The notes under the pieces are model-generated. The model was not told the DNA's origin and ran no database searches. It saw only the letters and a program-made list of their open reading frames with translations. From positions 1,178,501 through 1,242,500 of the forward strand of contig JADEYG010000012.1 of the NCBI GenBank assembly GCA_016906335.1: a stretch of DNA of 64,000 nucleotides. The letters are read 5' to 3'. Below are positions 33,441 to 45,544 of this stretch, in pieces. Source of the stretch: Novakomyces olei (Eukaryota; Ascomycota; Novakomycetes; Novakomycetales; Novakomycetaceae). Made by a program: the position numbers and the translations under genes. Each line of letters starts with the position of its first letter. The first letter of the stretch is position 1.

Positions 33441-33744
33441 GCAGGGTGTTGTAATTTTTTGGCAAATTTAGACGCCGATATACACTGAAGAATCTCGATA
33501 ATGAACACTAACATTTCAAACTATGCTGCAAATGTTTTTGAGCCTTGCAGGTATGATTGAATAGCAACATTAAAATTTATAGTCTCATATGTGTTACCCA
33601 AATCAAATGAAGACGGGAATAAATAAACAAAATAAACAAATCATTCAGGTGACAACTTTTACATATGCGTAGGCATTTACTCATACCAGTCTTGAGACTG
33701 CTGTTTTGTAATGTGCTTTAGTCTGGCCGACAAAGCGTTCGTCG

Positions 33745-34428
33745 CTACAAATGCTGACGGTATTTTCTCGGGATATTGCGTAGAGGATCCTGGGCTTGGC
33801 CGGGTTCAACCCCCCCATGATACCGTTCATTATGACTCCGGAAATGCGCAATATCCTCTATTCATATAAGCGTGCTGTCAGCCTTTCAGGCGCTCTTACC
33901 TGGATGATCCCAGTACTCCTCAGGAGGACCGTCGGGATCTGAGTGGAATTTTGCCACATGATGCAAATCAAACTCGAGTTCTTCGTCGCCGTGGTGTCCA
34001 GGCAGCCCCAGATCTGGCAGAGTGCCTCCGCCACGTCGGAATTCGAGCCATTGCTCCATTGTAATTACGCCTTGCGCGTTGGGTGGCAGAATCGCGTAAA
34101 TAGCCTCCTGAACCGCGCGACGCGTTTGCTCCGATGCGCCTGGACGCTCAACGCCATAAAGAGCGCGTACATCTGACGCAGCCCAAGTATTGTCGTTATT
34201 CAAGTCGTGGATTTTGAAAAAGCTTTCTGTTCCATTGTGATTAGACTTTAAAGGATAGTGGCACGAAAGAATTAAAATAGCCTTACTGTCATCAAACGCT
34301 TCGATAGCATGCTCTGCTTGCCTAAATATATTAGAAAAGATTTGAGAAATCGTTGTGTACATGTGCGTTTGCATCCAGTCTGCGCGAACAAGCGCGAGCA
34401 GCGTAAATGCCCACAGACGTCGAAGCAT
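33745..34428 (-). CDS. Ssp120-like secretory EF-hand protein
   Basis: Predicted 180-aa protein in four exons: 34361-34428, 34287-34321, 33900-34226 and 33745-33857. It starts with a signal peptide (MLRRLWAFTLLALVRADW). FFKIHDLNNDNTWAASDVRA contains an EF-hand loop (D-x-N-x-D-x-x-x-x-x-x-D). ITMEQWLEFRRGGGTLPDLG and HHGDEELEFDLHHVAKFHSD match yeast Ssp120 and nucleobindin-like proteins. Exon 4 gives EDIAHFRSHNERYH, the conserved acidic/His tail. Introns 1 and 2 (39 and 60 nt) are stop-free and multiples of three. Ssp120 acts with Emp46/47-type cargo receptors in yeast. If the last intron were retained the protein would end soon after HPG. Confidence 0.82.
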
Positions 34429-34845
34429 TATGGCACTGTCTTTACGATTGTCGCTTTTAGCATGCTTCTATTTAATATTTAATAGTATTAATATTAATAG
34501 TATCAAGACAATCTCGGCTGACATAAGCTGCGACACAGATTGATATTAAATAAGCATTTTGCTATATCTTCTATTCGTAAAAGTAATTTTGAAAGGAGTA
34601 CTGTATGAAGCTACATCAAATATACTTAAAAAGTCAGTTACAAGATAAACATGGATGATGCTAGAGATAAAAGGCAAATTCAAAGAGATCGAGCCTCTCC
34701 GACTCTGCCTCTGTTGGCTCGTCGAAATCTACAGAATAAAAAAGTATTCAAACTGTCCCCGTACTATCCTACACAAGTATTACGCAGCATAACGACCAGG
34801 CGTACATGGAAACTGTTTGCTAATGCTCAATTGACTAGTAAAAGC
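34429..34845. other. intergenic SSP120/RPL21
   Basis: 417 A/T-rich bases. A 75-codon frame with an ATG at 34651 runs to 34878 and overlaps the RPL21 3' end. It has no recognisable domain and is recorded below only as a weak candidate. Confidence 0.4.
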
Positions 34846-34878
34846 CTAAATGACTGTATCATAGGCGATCGGACGTAA
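34651..34878 (+). CDS. weak candidate: small basic protein, 75 aa
   Basis: Open frame starting [14 protein letters not shown], rich in Arg/Lys/Leu. It overlaps the last 33 bases of RPL21 on the other strand. No domain, no recognised homologue and no splice evidence. It may be chance. Confidence 0.2.
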   Translation: MDDARDKRQIQRDRASPTLPLLARRNLQNKKVFKLSPYYPTQVLRSITTRRTWKLFANAQLTSKSLNDCIIGDRT

Positions 34879-35325
34879 ATTCTCGATGGCTACATCCGTC
34901 GTGACCTTGTGCGCTGGACGTGGGCCCACGGGAAGACGCTTTAGTTGTACAGTGGTACCGTTGGCCTTTGCCTCCTTGCGGCGACGCTCATTTTCTTTAA
35001 CGCGGTCAAGGAACTCTTGACGGCACTTTGAGTGCTTAACGTGCTCAATGCGGAGATTGACACGCTTTTGAATGTAACGGTTGCCCACTACTTTGTACAC
35101 AATTACACCGACTGACGATTTTGTGACGTTGTACACAATACCGGTCTTGCCATGATAGTATTTGTGAGGCATGCCCTTTTGCACGGCACCGTTTGCCTTG
35201 ATATCGACGATATCACCGACCTTGTAGGTCTTCAAATAAGTTGACAGACCGATGAGACCATGCTCGCGGAACCCACGGGAGAAAAGATCACGCGTGCGCG
35301 CGCGCAGACCGTACGAGTGCGGCAT
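34846..35325 (-). CDS. RPL21: 60S ribosomal protein eL21
   Basis: Single-exon 159-aa eL21. Near-canonical blocks: [78 protein letters not shown] and the C-terminal [10 protein letters not shown]. The N-terminus [15 protein letters not shown] is complete; the yeast gene starts MGKSHGYRSRTRYMF. No intron is seen, unlike many yeast ribosomal protein genes. A CCAGGGTTAGGGC box lies about 95 bp upstream. Confidence 0.97.
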   Translation of the reverse strand: MPHSYGLRARTRDLFSRGFREHGLIGLSTYLKTYKVGDIVDIKANGAVQKGMPHKYYHGKTGIVYNVTKSSVGVIVYKVVGNRYIQKRVNLRIEHVKHSKCRQEFLDRVKENERRRKEAKANGTTVQLKRLPVGPRPAHKVTTDVAIENLRPIAYDTVI

Positions 35326-37050
35326 TGTGATTGACTGTTGTGTGAGTGATTGTGTGGTATGCTCGTATGGCTTGTTTATGGTTTGCGACCGAACGTACCA
35401 TGTGACTGCTGTTTGCCCTAACCCTGGATTAGTGTTTGGTTACTGTATCAATATTTTATGTAATATCGTGCATTATTATAATATGCAGGTGAACGAATTA
35501 GTTATTACTTGTATGCCCAAGTGTTCAAGTCGAATCTACTTGCATAGTGCTACTTGGCCAGAATAAGTTGACGGGGCCCGTGAAAGATGAGACTTTGGGA
35601 TAATTATTAAAAAGAGTCGTCCGGGGTAAAGGCGGCTTTGGCATAACTTTTGTGCTCGGTCCTAGAATTCGTCCTGAAGCATCGTAGAAGAACAGGTGAT
35701 CGAGGCAGCAAGAGTTTGTTTGGTCCAGCAATTTCTAGTATTAAGATTCTATTCTACATGGTTGAAATTTAAATTGAGATTTTTCGCGATACAGATTAAG
35801 TGCTAGCCGTTATGTCTGGTCAGCAAAAGTATATTCAATTGCTCACAAATACTCGCAAATTTTGAGGTGAAATAATTCAGAGCATCAAAATAGATTAAGC
35901 TTCACGGAACACCAATTTAGAAGATGAGCTTTAACTATTAACCCTTAACGTAAACCCTTAGTTAATTGACCTAGAAATTTGAATAGTTTTGTCGTCGAAA
36001 ACATTAATGAAACGATTGGACCTCTTGACATGCACAGGCAATGATACTATCTTTTGCATACAAAATTTTCGATCTATAATTACTGCCACGAACAGCTATT
36101 ATCAAAGCTGAACAAAAGCCATTTTGGTGTATATGTCAGAACTGGTGACACTTTTCTTTATGTATTGTTGCACTAACCTTTCAAGTTTGTTTTTCAAACT
36201 ATATCAAAAAATTTCTAAGTTTTGCGTCTTTTGATCGGCTCCAAATGCGATTCGAGGTGATTTAAACATCATAAATGTAAATTCATTCAAACAGCTTATT
36301 TTGGCTACTCGACCTCAATTAAAACCAATTCACGACATATAGCGTCTTGGCTCAAGATGCAAAGTAGATATATTTGCATCCGTATACCGACTCTTATAGC
36401 TAATACAGCTCATTATGAGCCTTGCCGTGCGCCGTAATCGCATTAGAAAGGAAACAAAGATTAGTGGTCCATCACTCAAAAAGAGAAAAGAATTTAAACA
36501 TTTATGATAGTTGTTTACATGGCACGTCCTCAGAAAATTCGGAAAATTACACTATTCCAACCTCTCAAAGATATCTATTTCCTGCCCATCGTGAAAGACG
36601 TGAATAATTTTAAGCCTAACCGACATGCTTCCTTCCGTCTGTCAAGAATTTTCTCGCAGAATTACGAATTTGATAGTAATGAAACAAACGAGATAAAATC
36701 TATCCGCAATAAGAATTGAATTCAAATCAAGTCAGATAGATCTCAAATACTGAAAACCACAGTGAAAACATTGCTGTATAATCTGAACACCATGACACAA
36801 GCTTCGCATACACCAAGGAAAAATGTCAAAGCGATAAGCAAGGCGAGGAAAAGAAAAGGAGAAATGAGAAACGTATAAAACCTAGACTGGGCGTGGTAAA
36901 GAGGCGGAAAAGGGCAAGGGAAAAAATGACGCAAATCTAGAAAGAGACAAAAAACCTGCAAAGAGGTAAAGAATAATAATATTATTCTTTTTTTCTCCCT
37001 TCTTATTTTCATCCTTCTTTTGGTTCCAAGTTTTTCTCTTGTCAAACCCC
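35326..37050. other. 1.7-kb region without a confident gene
   Basis: It contains the RPL21 promoter, then A/T-rich DNA. Small frames at 35525-35731 (minus), 36422-36607 and 36504-36719 (plus) have no domains. A KGGFG tripeptide-like context near 35625 recalls Sde2 but does not extend. Paired AACCCTTA elements lie at about 35938-35962. Confidence 0.4.
35415..35427 (-). promoter_or_regulatory. telobox-like element upstream of RPL21
   Basis: CCAGGGTTAGGGC on the minus strand, 90-102 bp upstream of the RPL21 ATG. It shares the CCAGGGTTAGGG core with the BUD31 promoter. Tbf1-type proteins bind such boxes in ribosomal protein promoters of several ascomycetes. Confidence 0.6.
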
Positions 37051-38283
37051 TCAGGCAGGCCCCGTGTAATTGCCCGGAAATACGCCTTCCTTCCCATGAC
37101 AACGACCCGTCCACCATTCGTTCTCGTTATCGGACCGTTGCACGACTTCAATTTTATCTCCTGTTTTGAAGGCTAGATCACCTTCCGCCTGAGGCTCATA
37201 ATCGTACAAGGCAACCCGTAGCTCCTGCATATTAAAAGCGCCAGGTTTCGGGGCCACAGGAGGAGGTGGTGACCGTTTCGCATCCGCTCCGGCCGCCGAC
37301 GTGTAAGGCGAGCCTGTTGGTGGTGGAGAATAAGGAGGAAGACTATCAGTTTCACTTTGCTCCTGGTTGTGTCGGCTAAAAGACCGAGGAGACCCGTACT
37401 TGCTCTCACGTTCACTGTCACGCGAATAACGTCCGCTGATGCTTGCTCGAGCATATTTGCCCTTGCAGATTTGAATAGCCTCTGCCTGATCCTGAATATC
37501 GCCACGTTTTCGCTCAAAGGCTTCCACAATATCCGACTGCAGGTCAAAGTATGGGATCTTGATGTCATGGCACTTTTCGTTTAGTGTCCAGTATACATTG
37601 AGCTGCATGTAGTAAAAGGACTGGAACAAGGGACGAATAAATTCTGTTTCCAACTCAAACAGCTTGGGCAGTTCCTCCTTGAGCATATCGTTAAAGTACT
37701 CGTATTCCTGTGTAGCCTCCTCCAGCTGGTTTTCCGCCTGGTACATTGCACGCTCGTCATTAGCTTTCTTGTCCTTTTTTTCCTGTAATTTCTTGAGCGT
37801 GTGTTTACGGCGATCGTAATCCAACTGCTTGTGCTCTCGCTTAACCGCCATTTTGCGTACGAGTTTAATGATTTTTGTCAGCTCCTCGCACGGCTGAACA
37901 ATGCGTGTTTGGATCATTTCAAGCTCGGGGGCAAGTGCCTCCTGCACGTCACGAACCATGTTTTGGTAGTCTTCACTGGCCTCAATGCCAGCCTGGTTTC
38001 CTTCCGGCTGAGCAGCGTCCGGATCCGACATTCGGCCACTGATAGGCTTATAGATCTCTGCAATAGCTTGAGCAAACCCAATCTGGTGTTGGAGCATAGC
38101 GTTGATTGCGTCCGCATACTTTTTAGAATCTTCGTGCAGCTTTTTGGTCTCTGTCTCGAGCACCTTGAAACGGCGCTCGGCATCCGCATAAATGGGGTCT
38201 TTAGTCATTTCTCCCATATTGAACTTTTGCCGAAACTGCTGCGGAGCCCGCGAGAGGGCTTTCCCAAAGCCCTTAAAACTCAT
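37051..38283 (-). CDS. RVS167: BAR-SH3 protein Rvs167 (amphiphysin family)
   Basis: Single-exon 410-aa amphiphysin-like protein. The N-terminal BAR domain (about 1-240) starts MSFKGFGKALSRAPQQFRQK and includes QPCEELTKIIKLVRKMAVKR, HKQLDYDRRKHTLKKL and LPKLFELETEFIRPLFQSFY. A Pro/Ser linker (SLPPYSPPPTGSP) follows, then a C-terminal SH3 domain: ALYDYEPQAEGDLAFKTGDK, ENEWWTGRCHGKEGVFPGNY. In yeast Rvs167 pairs with Rvs161 to bend membrane at endocytic vesicle scission. Length is shorter than yeast Rvs167 (482), mostly in the linker. Divergent from VPS41, with a long TAA array between them. Confidence 0.95.
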   Translation of the reverse strand: MSFKGFGKALSRAPQQFRQKFNMGEMTKDPIYADAERRFKVLETETKKLHEDSKKYADAINAMLQHQIGFAQAIAEIYKPISGRMSDPDAAQPEGNQAGIEASEDYQNMVRDVQEALAPELEMIQTRIVQPCEELTKIIKLVRKMAVKREHKQLDYDRRKHTLKKLQEKKDKKANDERAMYQAENQLEEATQEYEYFNDMLKEELPKLFELETEFIRPLFQSFYYMQLNVYWTLNEKCHDIKIPYFDLQSDIVEAFERKRGDIQDQAEAIQICKGKYARASISGRYSRDSERESKYGSPRSFSRHNQEQSETDSLPPYSPPPTGSPYTSAAGADAKRSPPPPVAPKPGAFNMQELRVALYDYEPQAEGDLAFKTGDKIEVVQRSDNENEWWTGRCHGKEGVFPGNYTGPA

Positions 38284-38443
38284 TGTGGACGGAGTAAAGG
38301 TTCTTTTGCTGTAACAAAGTTATTTCATAAAATAAAGCCCTTTGATCTCGTTGCAGGCAGTCAAGGTCGGCACCTGCAACAGCGACCGTAGTGCAATTGC
38401 TTCCGCTCGGCCTGTGTTGCTGATTATATACGAGATTTAGTAC

Positions 38444-38714
<271 letters not shown>

Positions 38715-38841
38715 CCGTTACCGCTGCACATCTGGGGCAGAGTGATCTATTGAAGACGCGAAAAGTATGATGAAATGGTGCATTGCTCGGTCGAGCAAAA
38801 GCATTTACGCAGAAACTTGAAGTGATTTTCGCAATGCTGAC

Positions 38842-41800
38842 ATGAGTCAAGAACGGCAAAGGAGCGATACAGACGCTGTGTCATCGTCGCCATCCAATGA
38901 CGTTAAAGCGAACGAGTCAGGAGCGACCGCAGAAATGGACGTAGATACACGCTCCGATCAGCCTGACCAGGGCCTCAAAGGCGATTCTAATAGCCAAGAC
39001 AAATTGCTATTGAACGAGGCTGGTCAAGGTGGTGATGAAGCTGGAGCTGTAGGCAAAGAGCCACCTACAGAGGCGAAAGCGCAAAATGGGGACGCCGATA
39101 CGAGTCCAGCCATTGATCAGTGGCACAAGCAGGAGATGGATCGTGAGCAGAGCCGTGAGCGGCCGTGGACGGAAGGCGACGGGTCAGAGCCAAGAGAATT
39201 GACGGGTATTAATAACGGTGAAGAGGCAGGCCAAGACGGAGACAGGCTCGAACTACTTGCTGGTCCGAGCGCGGCAAGTATAGACGGCCGAGTCCAAGGC
39301 GGGGAGCGTGCCAGAGCCGCACAAAACGAAAACGATGTCGGGGACAAAAGTGCACTGCAATCCGCCGGAGAGACGTTTGAGACGTTTGATCAAAGTGGAA
39401 GTGGAGACTATGGAGAGCAAGGCCAAAATGACGAGAATAGTCTGGACAGTGAACGAGCTGAGGCCAAAGTGAAAGAGCCTCATGCTGGAGAACAAGAGAC
39501 AGAGGACACGGAATCAGACTCAGAGTCTGAGGAGCCTATTCTCAAGTACTCTCGGCTGCACGGCGACGCAGAATCGGCAATGGCCTCGGATGCAATGTCG
39601 GCAATTGCCGTCACTGCAGAGTTCATTGTCCTTGGTTCTCACAATGGAGTTCTCTACATCTTCAACCACGACGGGACGTCTGTCGTTCGAGCTCAAGCAC
39701 ATGCGGCTACCATCTACGATATCTCCTTCGACTTGGCTGGCGAGCACGTGGCCACTGCTTCCCTCGATGGCAATGTCGTCATCTTTCACATTCGTACTCG
39801 AGAAGCACACAAGCTTACTTACTCGAGGCCAGTAAGAGCAGTAGCAATTGACCCCATGTACAGTGCAGCGGGGACGCGTCGGGTTGCCAGTGGCGGACTG
39901 GCGGGCCGACTCGTAATGCACGAGCGAACTTGGCTCGGATCCAGGGAGAGCACTTTGCACAGTGGCCAGGGCCCTATAATGGAGCTTGCTTGGAGAAACG
40001 AGTACATTGCTTGGGCAAACGATGCAGGAGTGCACTTGTACCACGTCGGAGCCGGTCGGCGTGTCTTCTCAGCCGATCGGACTGCAGGCGAAACAGCCCG
40101 GGCCGATTTGCACAGGTGCCGGCTCGGCTGGCCCGAGCCGGACCTGCTTGTTATCGGGTGGGGGTTCACTGTCTCTGTCCTGCGGGTCACCAGCGTCCCC
40201 GGAAGTGTAGTGCCGAGTGTGAGTATCGAGAGGGCTCTTCGACTGGATGCGCTTGTGGCAGGAGTGCATTTAATGCCGCCTTTTACCATTGTACTGGCCT
40301 ATTGTGAAGCAGACAGAGCTGATTTAAACAGAGCTGATCTAAACAGAGCTGATCTAAACAGAGCTGATCTAAACAGAGCTAATTCAAATACAAAGAATGA
40401 TTCAAATCCCAAATCAAGTGTAATGTCTAAACGGGCGAGGACGGATGTGCCTCCAGAGGTGAGGGTAATAAAAGACAAGGAAGAAGTTGCGAGTGACTCT
40501 GTGCCAGTGAGGGACTACACGCATCTGCTGGCGAATGACTATGCTCTGGCCTGTACGCCAGACGGCACAGCCCTCTTTCTACAGAGTCCACATGATTTAG
40601 TAGTGGCCCGGCAGCGGGACGGGTACGACAGGCTGGATTGGCTCGTGCAGCAAGACGAGTACGAAAAAGCTCTTGCTCTCTGCTCTCAGCTGCCGGCGGA
40701 TAGCGGCCGTAAGGGCCAGAGCGAGCACTCTGTCCGGTCCGCCTGGCTGGCTTACTTGGTCCAGGCAAAGGCCTACAGGACGATTGTGAGCCGTTCTGAC
40801 CAATTGCTCAGCCGCCATGTGGACCTGTGGGACGAGGCAGTACAATTTTTGCTGCAAAACAGTCCTCGGCAGTTGGACTCGCTCCGTCTTCCGACAGAGC
40901 CGCCGCTGAGCCGGAGTGTATACGACGCCTATCTCGCTCATCTCGCTGGGCACAATACTGCCGTACTGAAGCAGTGCATTTTACACTGGCCGCGGGCTAT
41001 CTACTCACAGCCTGCGCTTATCAGCCGCCTCGAGCACTTGCTGGACGAGGTTGCCTACTCTCAGGATCTGGCGGACAGTCTGGCGGACCTGTACATCGGC
41101 GAAGGCCGTCCGCAGATGGCTCTGCCACTGATCCTCGAAGCGAGGAGAGCCGACGCTATCGACGTTGTGGAGCGGTACAATTTGTATGAGCCCTTACGAG
41201 GGTACGTGCACGCTTTTGCCACTCTTCCAGAGATAGATGAAGGAGAAAGAGAAAGAAGGGGAGCAGTAGAAAGAGAAAGAAAAGGAGCAGTAGAAACAGC
41301 AACAGAAACAGAAACAAAAACAGAAACAGAAACAGAAAGAAAGGGAGCAACAAAAGGAGCAACAGAAACAGAAACAAAAGGAGCAACAAAAGGAGCAACA
41401 AAAGGAGCAACAGAAACAGAAACAAAAGGAACAGTAGAAACAAAATCAAAAGGAACAGTAGAAACAAAATCAAAAAGAGCAGCAGAAACAGAAACAAAAA
41501 CAGCAAATAAAGCAAAAACAACAGCAAAAAGAGCAGTAGAAACAGCAACAAAAACAACGTCTAGCGAGGCAGAGGGAAACAAGAGAGCATTGCGAGTGCT
41601 CTGTGCGCACGTGCACGCACTGCCACCGCCACTTGTGCTGAAAGAGCTCGAGTCTCCACGGCTGCAGTACCATTACTTGAGGCAATTGGTAGAGCAAGCG
41701 CCCGAGCAGACTCGGCACGTGGCCGATGCTGTTGTTGCCAGGTTTGCCGAGTACGATGAGCCTGCTCTGCACAATTTTCTCGAGCAAACTGCCTCTGTCT

Positions 41801-42667
41801 ACGACCTCGGCCGCGCTTACACGGCCGTTGCCAGCCACGGCCTTTTGCGTCAGCAGGTCTACCTGCTCTCGCGGATGGGCCGCAGCGTAGAGGCGCTCTC
41901 GCTCCTGCTCAGAGAGGGCAGTATGGCCTCGGCTGTCGAGTTTGTCAAGCAGGCTGCCACTGGCTCTGCTAGTATATCTACTGGCTCTGCTGGCTCTGCT
42001 GGCTCTACTAGAGCCAGTGGCTCTACTGCTATATCTACTAAAGCTAGTGGCTCTACTAGTAAATCTAGTGGCTCTGCTACTAGAGCCAGTGGCTCTGGCT
42101 CTATTACTAAATCTACTAGAGACAGGCACCCGGCAGTGGTCGATATGGAGCTGTGGAATATCCTCATCGACTATGCCATCCAGGACGGCGGCCGAGTCAG
42201 GTTCCTGCTGCAGGCGCTGGGCACTAATTTGGCTCCAGGAGCAGCGGCAGTAGTGGCCACGTCGCTCGTAAGACGGCTGCAGGCTGGGATCTGTGTACGT
42301 GACGTAAGGCCGTCGCTCGTCTCCCTGTTCCAGGCCTTTTCGTCTCTCGCTGCAGTGGCCCGTGACGGAGCCAATTTGCACGCTCTGGAGAGCAATGCTC
42401 TCTCTACTAGACTCCGCCGAGGCCAACATAGAGGCAGACTCGTCTCTACGGCAGCAGTTGATTTAGCTCAAGAGCCAGACACCCGCCTGCCGGAACGGAC
42501 GGGGCTCGTTGTCTACTTTGCCGGACCCACTTTGCTCCCGGCACAGCTGACGCTGGACGCTGAGGCCAGTGCTCTGCCGGCCTACGCTGGGTTTGGCAGT
42601 AAAGTTTCCCAGGCTGCGCTACTACGTGGCCGCGCTTCAGACGCGTTGCAGCGCTGGCGCAGTTTAT

Positions 42668-42669
<2 letters not shown>
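38842..42669 (+). CDS. VPS41: HOPS complex subunit Vps41
   Basis: Single-exon 1275-aa Vps41 (yeast 992). A long acidic disordered N-terminus (about 1-230) ends in EEPILKYSRLHGDAESAMAS, the family start. The WD40-like propeller follows (FIVLGSHNGVLYIFNHDG, AHAATIYDISFDLAGEHVAT), then a clathrin-repeat helical region (LIDEA-type repeats, YLVQAKAYRTIVSR). Three low-complexity inserts are visible: a RADLN repeat (about 40318-40380), a Thr/Lys/Glu-rich run (about 41250-41570) and a Ser/Gly/Thr run (about 41960-42120). The C-terminus, where Vps41 usually has a RING-H2, has no Cys. In yeast it tethers vacuolar membranes and binds AP-3 carriers. The gene is visibly GC-richer than its flanks. Confidence 0.9.
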
Positions 42670-43090
<421 letters not shown>

Positions 43091-43347
43091 GAATATGCGG
43101 TTCATTATGCGGTTCATTATTTATCATTATTTATTAAAGCCAAATATAGTAAGTAGCATTATCATTTTTTAAATAATAATAATAACAATTAATAAATCGG
43201 CGACCACCTTGGAGCACTAATGCGGCGCCCATTCTACACGTTTACCCCACATTTCCCTTTGGCAAAACTTGTGAATTTATTTACTATTTTACTGTGCAAC
43301 ATGCGTGGTCGTATACTCGTCGTTAATAATACAATGACGCAACGCTT

Positions 43348-45544
43348 TCAGCGGGCATGACCGTTCGGCGAGCCGAGGGCACTGACGTTTGTGCTGGACG
43401 AATGGCGCTTCAAGCGCAGCGGCATCTTCCACTCTTGCTCGCCTTCCTCCTCGTCAGCGTTGCCGAGGCGGTAGCCGTGGTAGTCGTCTGTGGAAAGGCC
43501 CTGCAGGTCTTCCTGCAGTGTCGCCATATCTCCTGGCGTCATAACGCCGCTCAGGAACCGAGGTGAGGCGGGTGCAGAGAGCGGAGGGGGCACCTTGATC
43601 GTGCTGGGCAAGATACTGTCAATATCGTCTGCGCCAGCGTCTCCGCCATTGGCAAAGGACTCTGGATAGGCTCTGTGCAGAGCCAACTGCCGTGCCTTTA
43701 CGTACTCGAGACCCATCATTTTCCAGTCGAGAAACTCAGAGAGCCGTTCGCAGCGGTTACGCTGGTTAATACGCTGTCGGCGAGTGCGCTTGGTGAACCT
43801 AAACATACAGTCTGTCAGCTGATTGACGCTCTCGTCGATAGAGCAGGAGCGCCGGTCCACGATGTAGATGCCATAGTCGGTAGGGTTTTCGATTAAATCG
43901 TCCATGTAGCACCCAAACCCAGACAGGTTTGTCGTAATACTCGGGATGCCCATAACCGTACACTCTGCGGGAGTGTACCCCCACGGCTCATAGTACGAAG
44001 GGAAGACGCCGAGGTGGCAGCCCCTAACAAAGTCGTCATAGTCGAGAGGCAGGATAGGGTTATTAGCGTTGAGAAACTCTGGGTGAAAGATGATCTTGAC
44101 CCTATCCTGGCGGCTGTTGAACAGACGGATCCTGCGGATCTGGTTCAGCACGGGATCCTCACTGTCATTCACCATATTGTGAGTGACAACTGGAGGCAGA
44201 GAGTGCCGAATGAGCCCATAGGCTCTGCGCTTGAGCATAATCTTTTCCTGGCCCGTAAGCAGCTCAGCAGCGTCTGGCACTTCAGTATTAGGCTCGCCCG
44301 AGTACCGGGCAGCTCGTTCAAAGATACGGCGGCCGATACTGCGCTGGATAGACTCGACCGTCTGCTGAAGGCTGTGCATTACAGCCTGGCCCTTGAGCGT
44401 CTCTGACGTATAAGAGTGGTTTGGAGCCGGCATAATGATAAAGGCAACGACAGTCATGCCACTGTTCTCCCGCTGCAGACGGTAGTTGAGCCGGGCCAGC
44501 GATTCGAGAAACATGTCCACGCCCTTGTTGCGGAACTCGTAGCGGCCGGCAATGAAAAAGTAGAGAGTGTTGTCCAGGTCAAAGTCATAGTGCCCGTAGA
44601 AATGGCCACGTACAAACTCGTTGATTTTTTCTTTGGCCACAGCGTGCAGGTTCTGGAACTCGTGCACAGCCTGGAACTTTACCACGTTCATTCCGTTCGG
44701 CAGTACACCGTCCGGCTTACGCTTGAGCAGGTGTTCGCTCTCGTAAGCGGTTATATGGCTCACAGTAGTGAAAACGTCACACGTGTGTGCCGCTGCCCGC
44801 TCTATACAATAGCGGTGGTAAATGCCGCGCTTACCGGCTTCACCGTCAACGTCAAAGTTTTGCAAATTGTTGTACAGGTCCACTGACCCGGCACAGAGGT
44901 ACCGTCCAAGTATCGTTGCGTGCGTAGTAAAGATAGTGGTACAGTCGATCTTGCGGCGGCGGCAGAGCGGCAGCGCAACACCAGCGAGCCACTCGTGGCA
45001 GTGCACTACGACTGCGTGCTCTCTGTCCTGAGCAACAAACTCGCCAACGAACCAGGCAACGAGGTACCCAAACACGACTGCGTCATTCGCCTCAAAGTCG
45101 CCCTCCGGCAATGGGATTCCGGCAGTGCTCCACAGATCGGACTTCCACTCGCCGAGGAAGGCGAAGCCGGAAGGCATATCAAACAACAGCACCCGAGGCG
45201 CTCCCTCAATCAGCCATCGGCCATAAGTGTACCGCACTCCCCGAGCCTCCATGGCCCGCAGCGTCCTGTGCAGTGCGGGGAAACCTTCCGTTCCGAGCGG
45301 CTCTACTTCCAAGTTTTGGTGCTCAAGGTTCGTGCGGCCAATGGCCACGTACCGCTGCGTATCATACTCGCTCGCTGTCACTGGCGCCTTTGACTTGAGC
45401 ACAGAGTATATGCCGCCCACTGGCAAAGTTAGTACTGTGCCATTTTGGAATGGGTGTGACACGAGTCCACGCGTCCTTCTTACCGCGATTGGCTACTTCG
45501 GTGGACACTTCAAACAGAATATGGTCTCGTACATCGCGGCCCAT
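43348..45544 (-). CDS. GSY1: glycogen synthase
   Basis: Predicted 710-aa glycogen synthase (GT3 family), which adds glucose from UDP-glucose to glycogen. Exons are 45484-45544 and 43348-45419, with a 64-nt intron bearing the perfect GTACTAAC branch. The frame starts [20 protein letters not shown] and continues [20 protein letters not shown]. Catalytic-region motifs are [40 protein letters not shown], and [20 protein letters not shown]. The Arg-rich glucose-6-phosphate site [20 protein letters not shown] is present. The C-terminal regulatory sites are kept ([19 protein letters not shown]), matching yeast Gsy2 phosphosites. Length is the same as yeast (705-708). Confidence 0.96.

Noticed and set aside
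33771-33856. A perfect 10-bp inverted repeat (GGATATTGCG) with GGGTTCAACCCC between its arms, resembling a tRNA-like or structured RNA
   Set aside because: It lies inside exon 4 of the SSP120-like gene, where the reading frame explains it. The T-arm does not pair properly, and no A box, anticodon arm or acceptor stem fits.
35600-35670. An RGKGGFG reading reminiscent of the Sde2 processing site
   Set aside because: The flanking sequence has stops on both sides, no ubiquitin-like fold upstream and no Leu-Arg motif after it. Short chance similarity.
41470-42429. A 319-aa frame antisense to VPS41
   Set aside because: It is a mirror of the GC-rich and repeat-rich VPS41 coding strand. It has no domain and the sense frame fits a known family.
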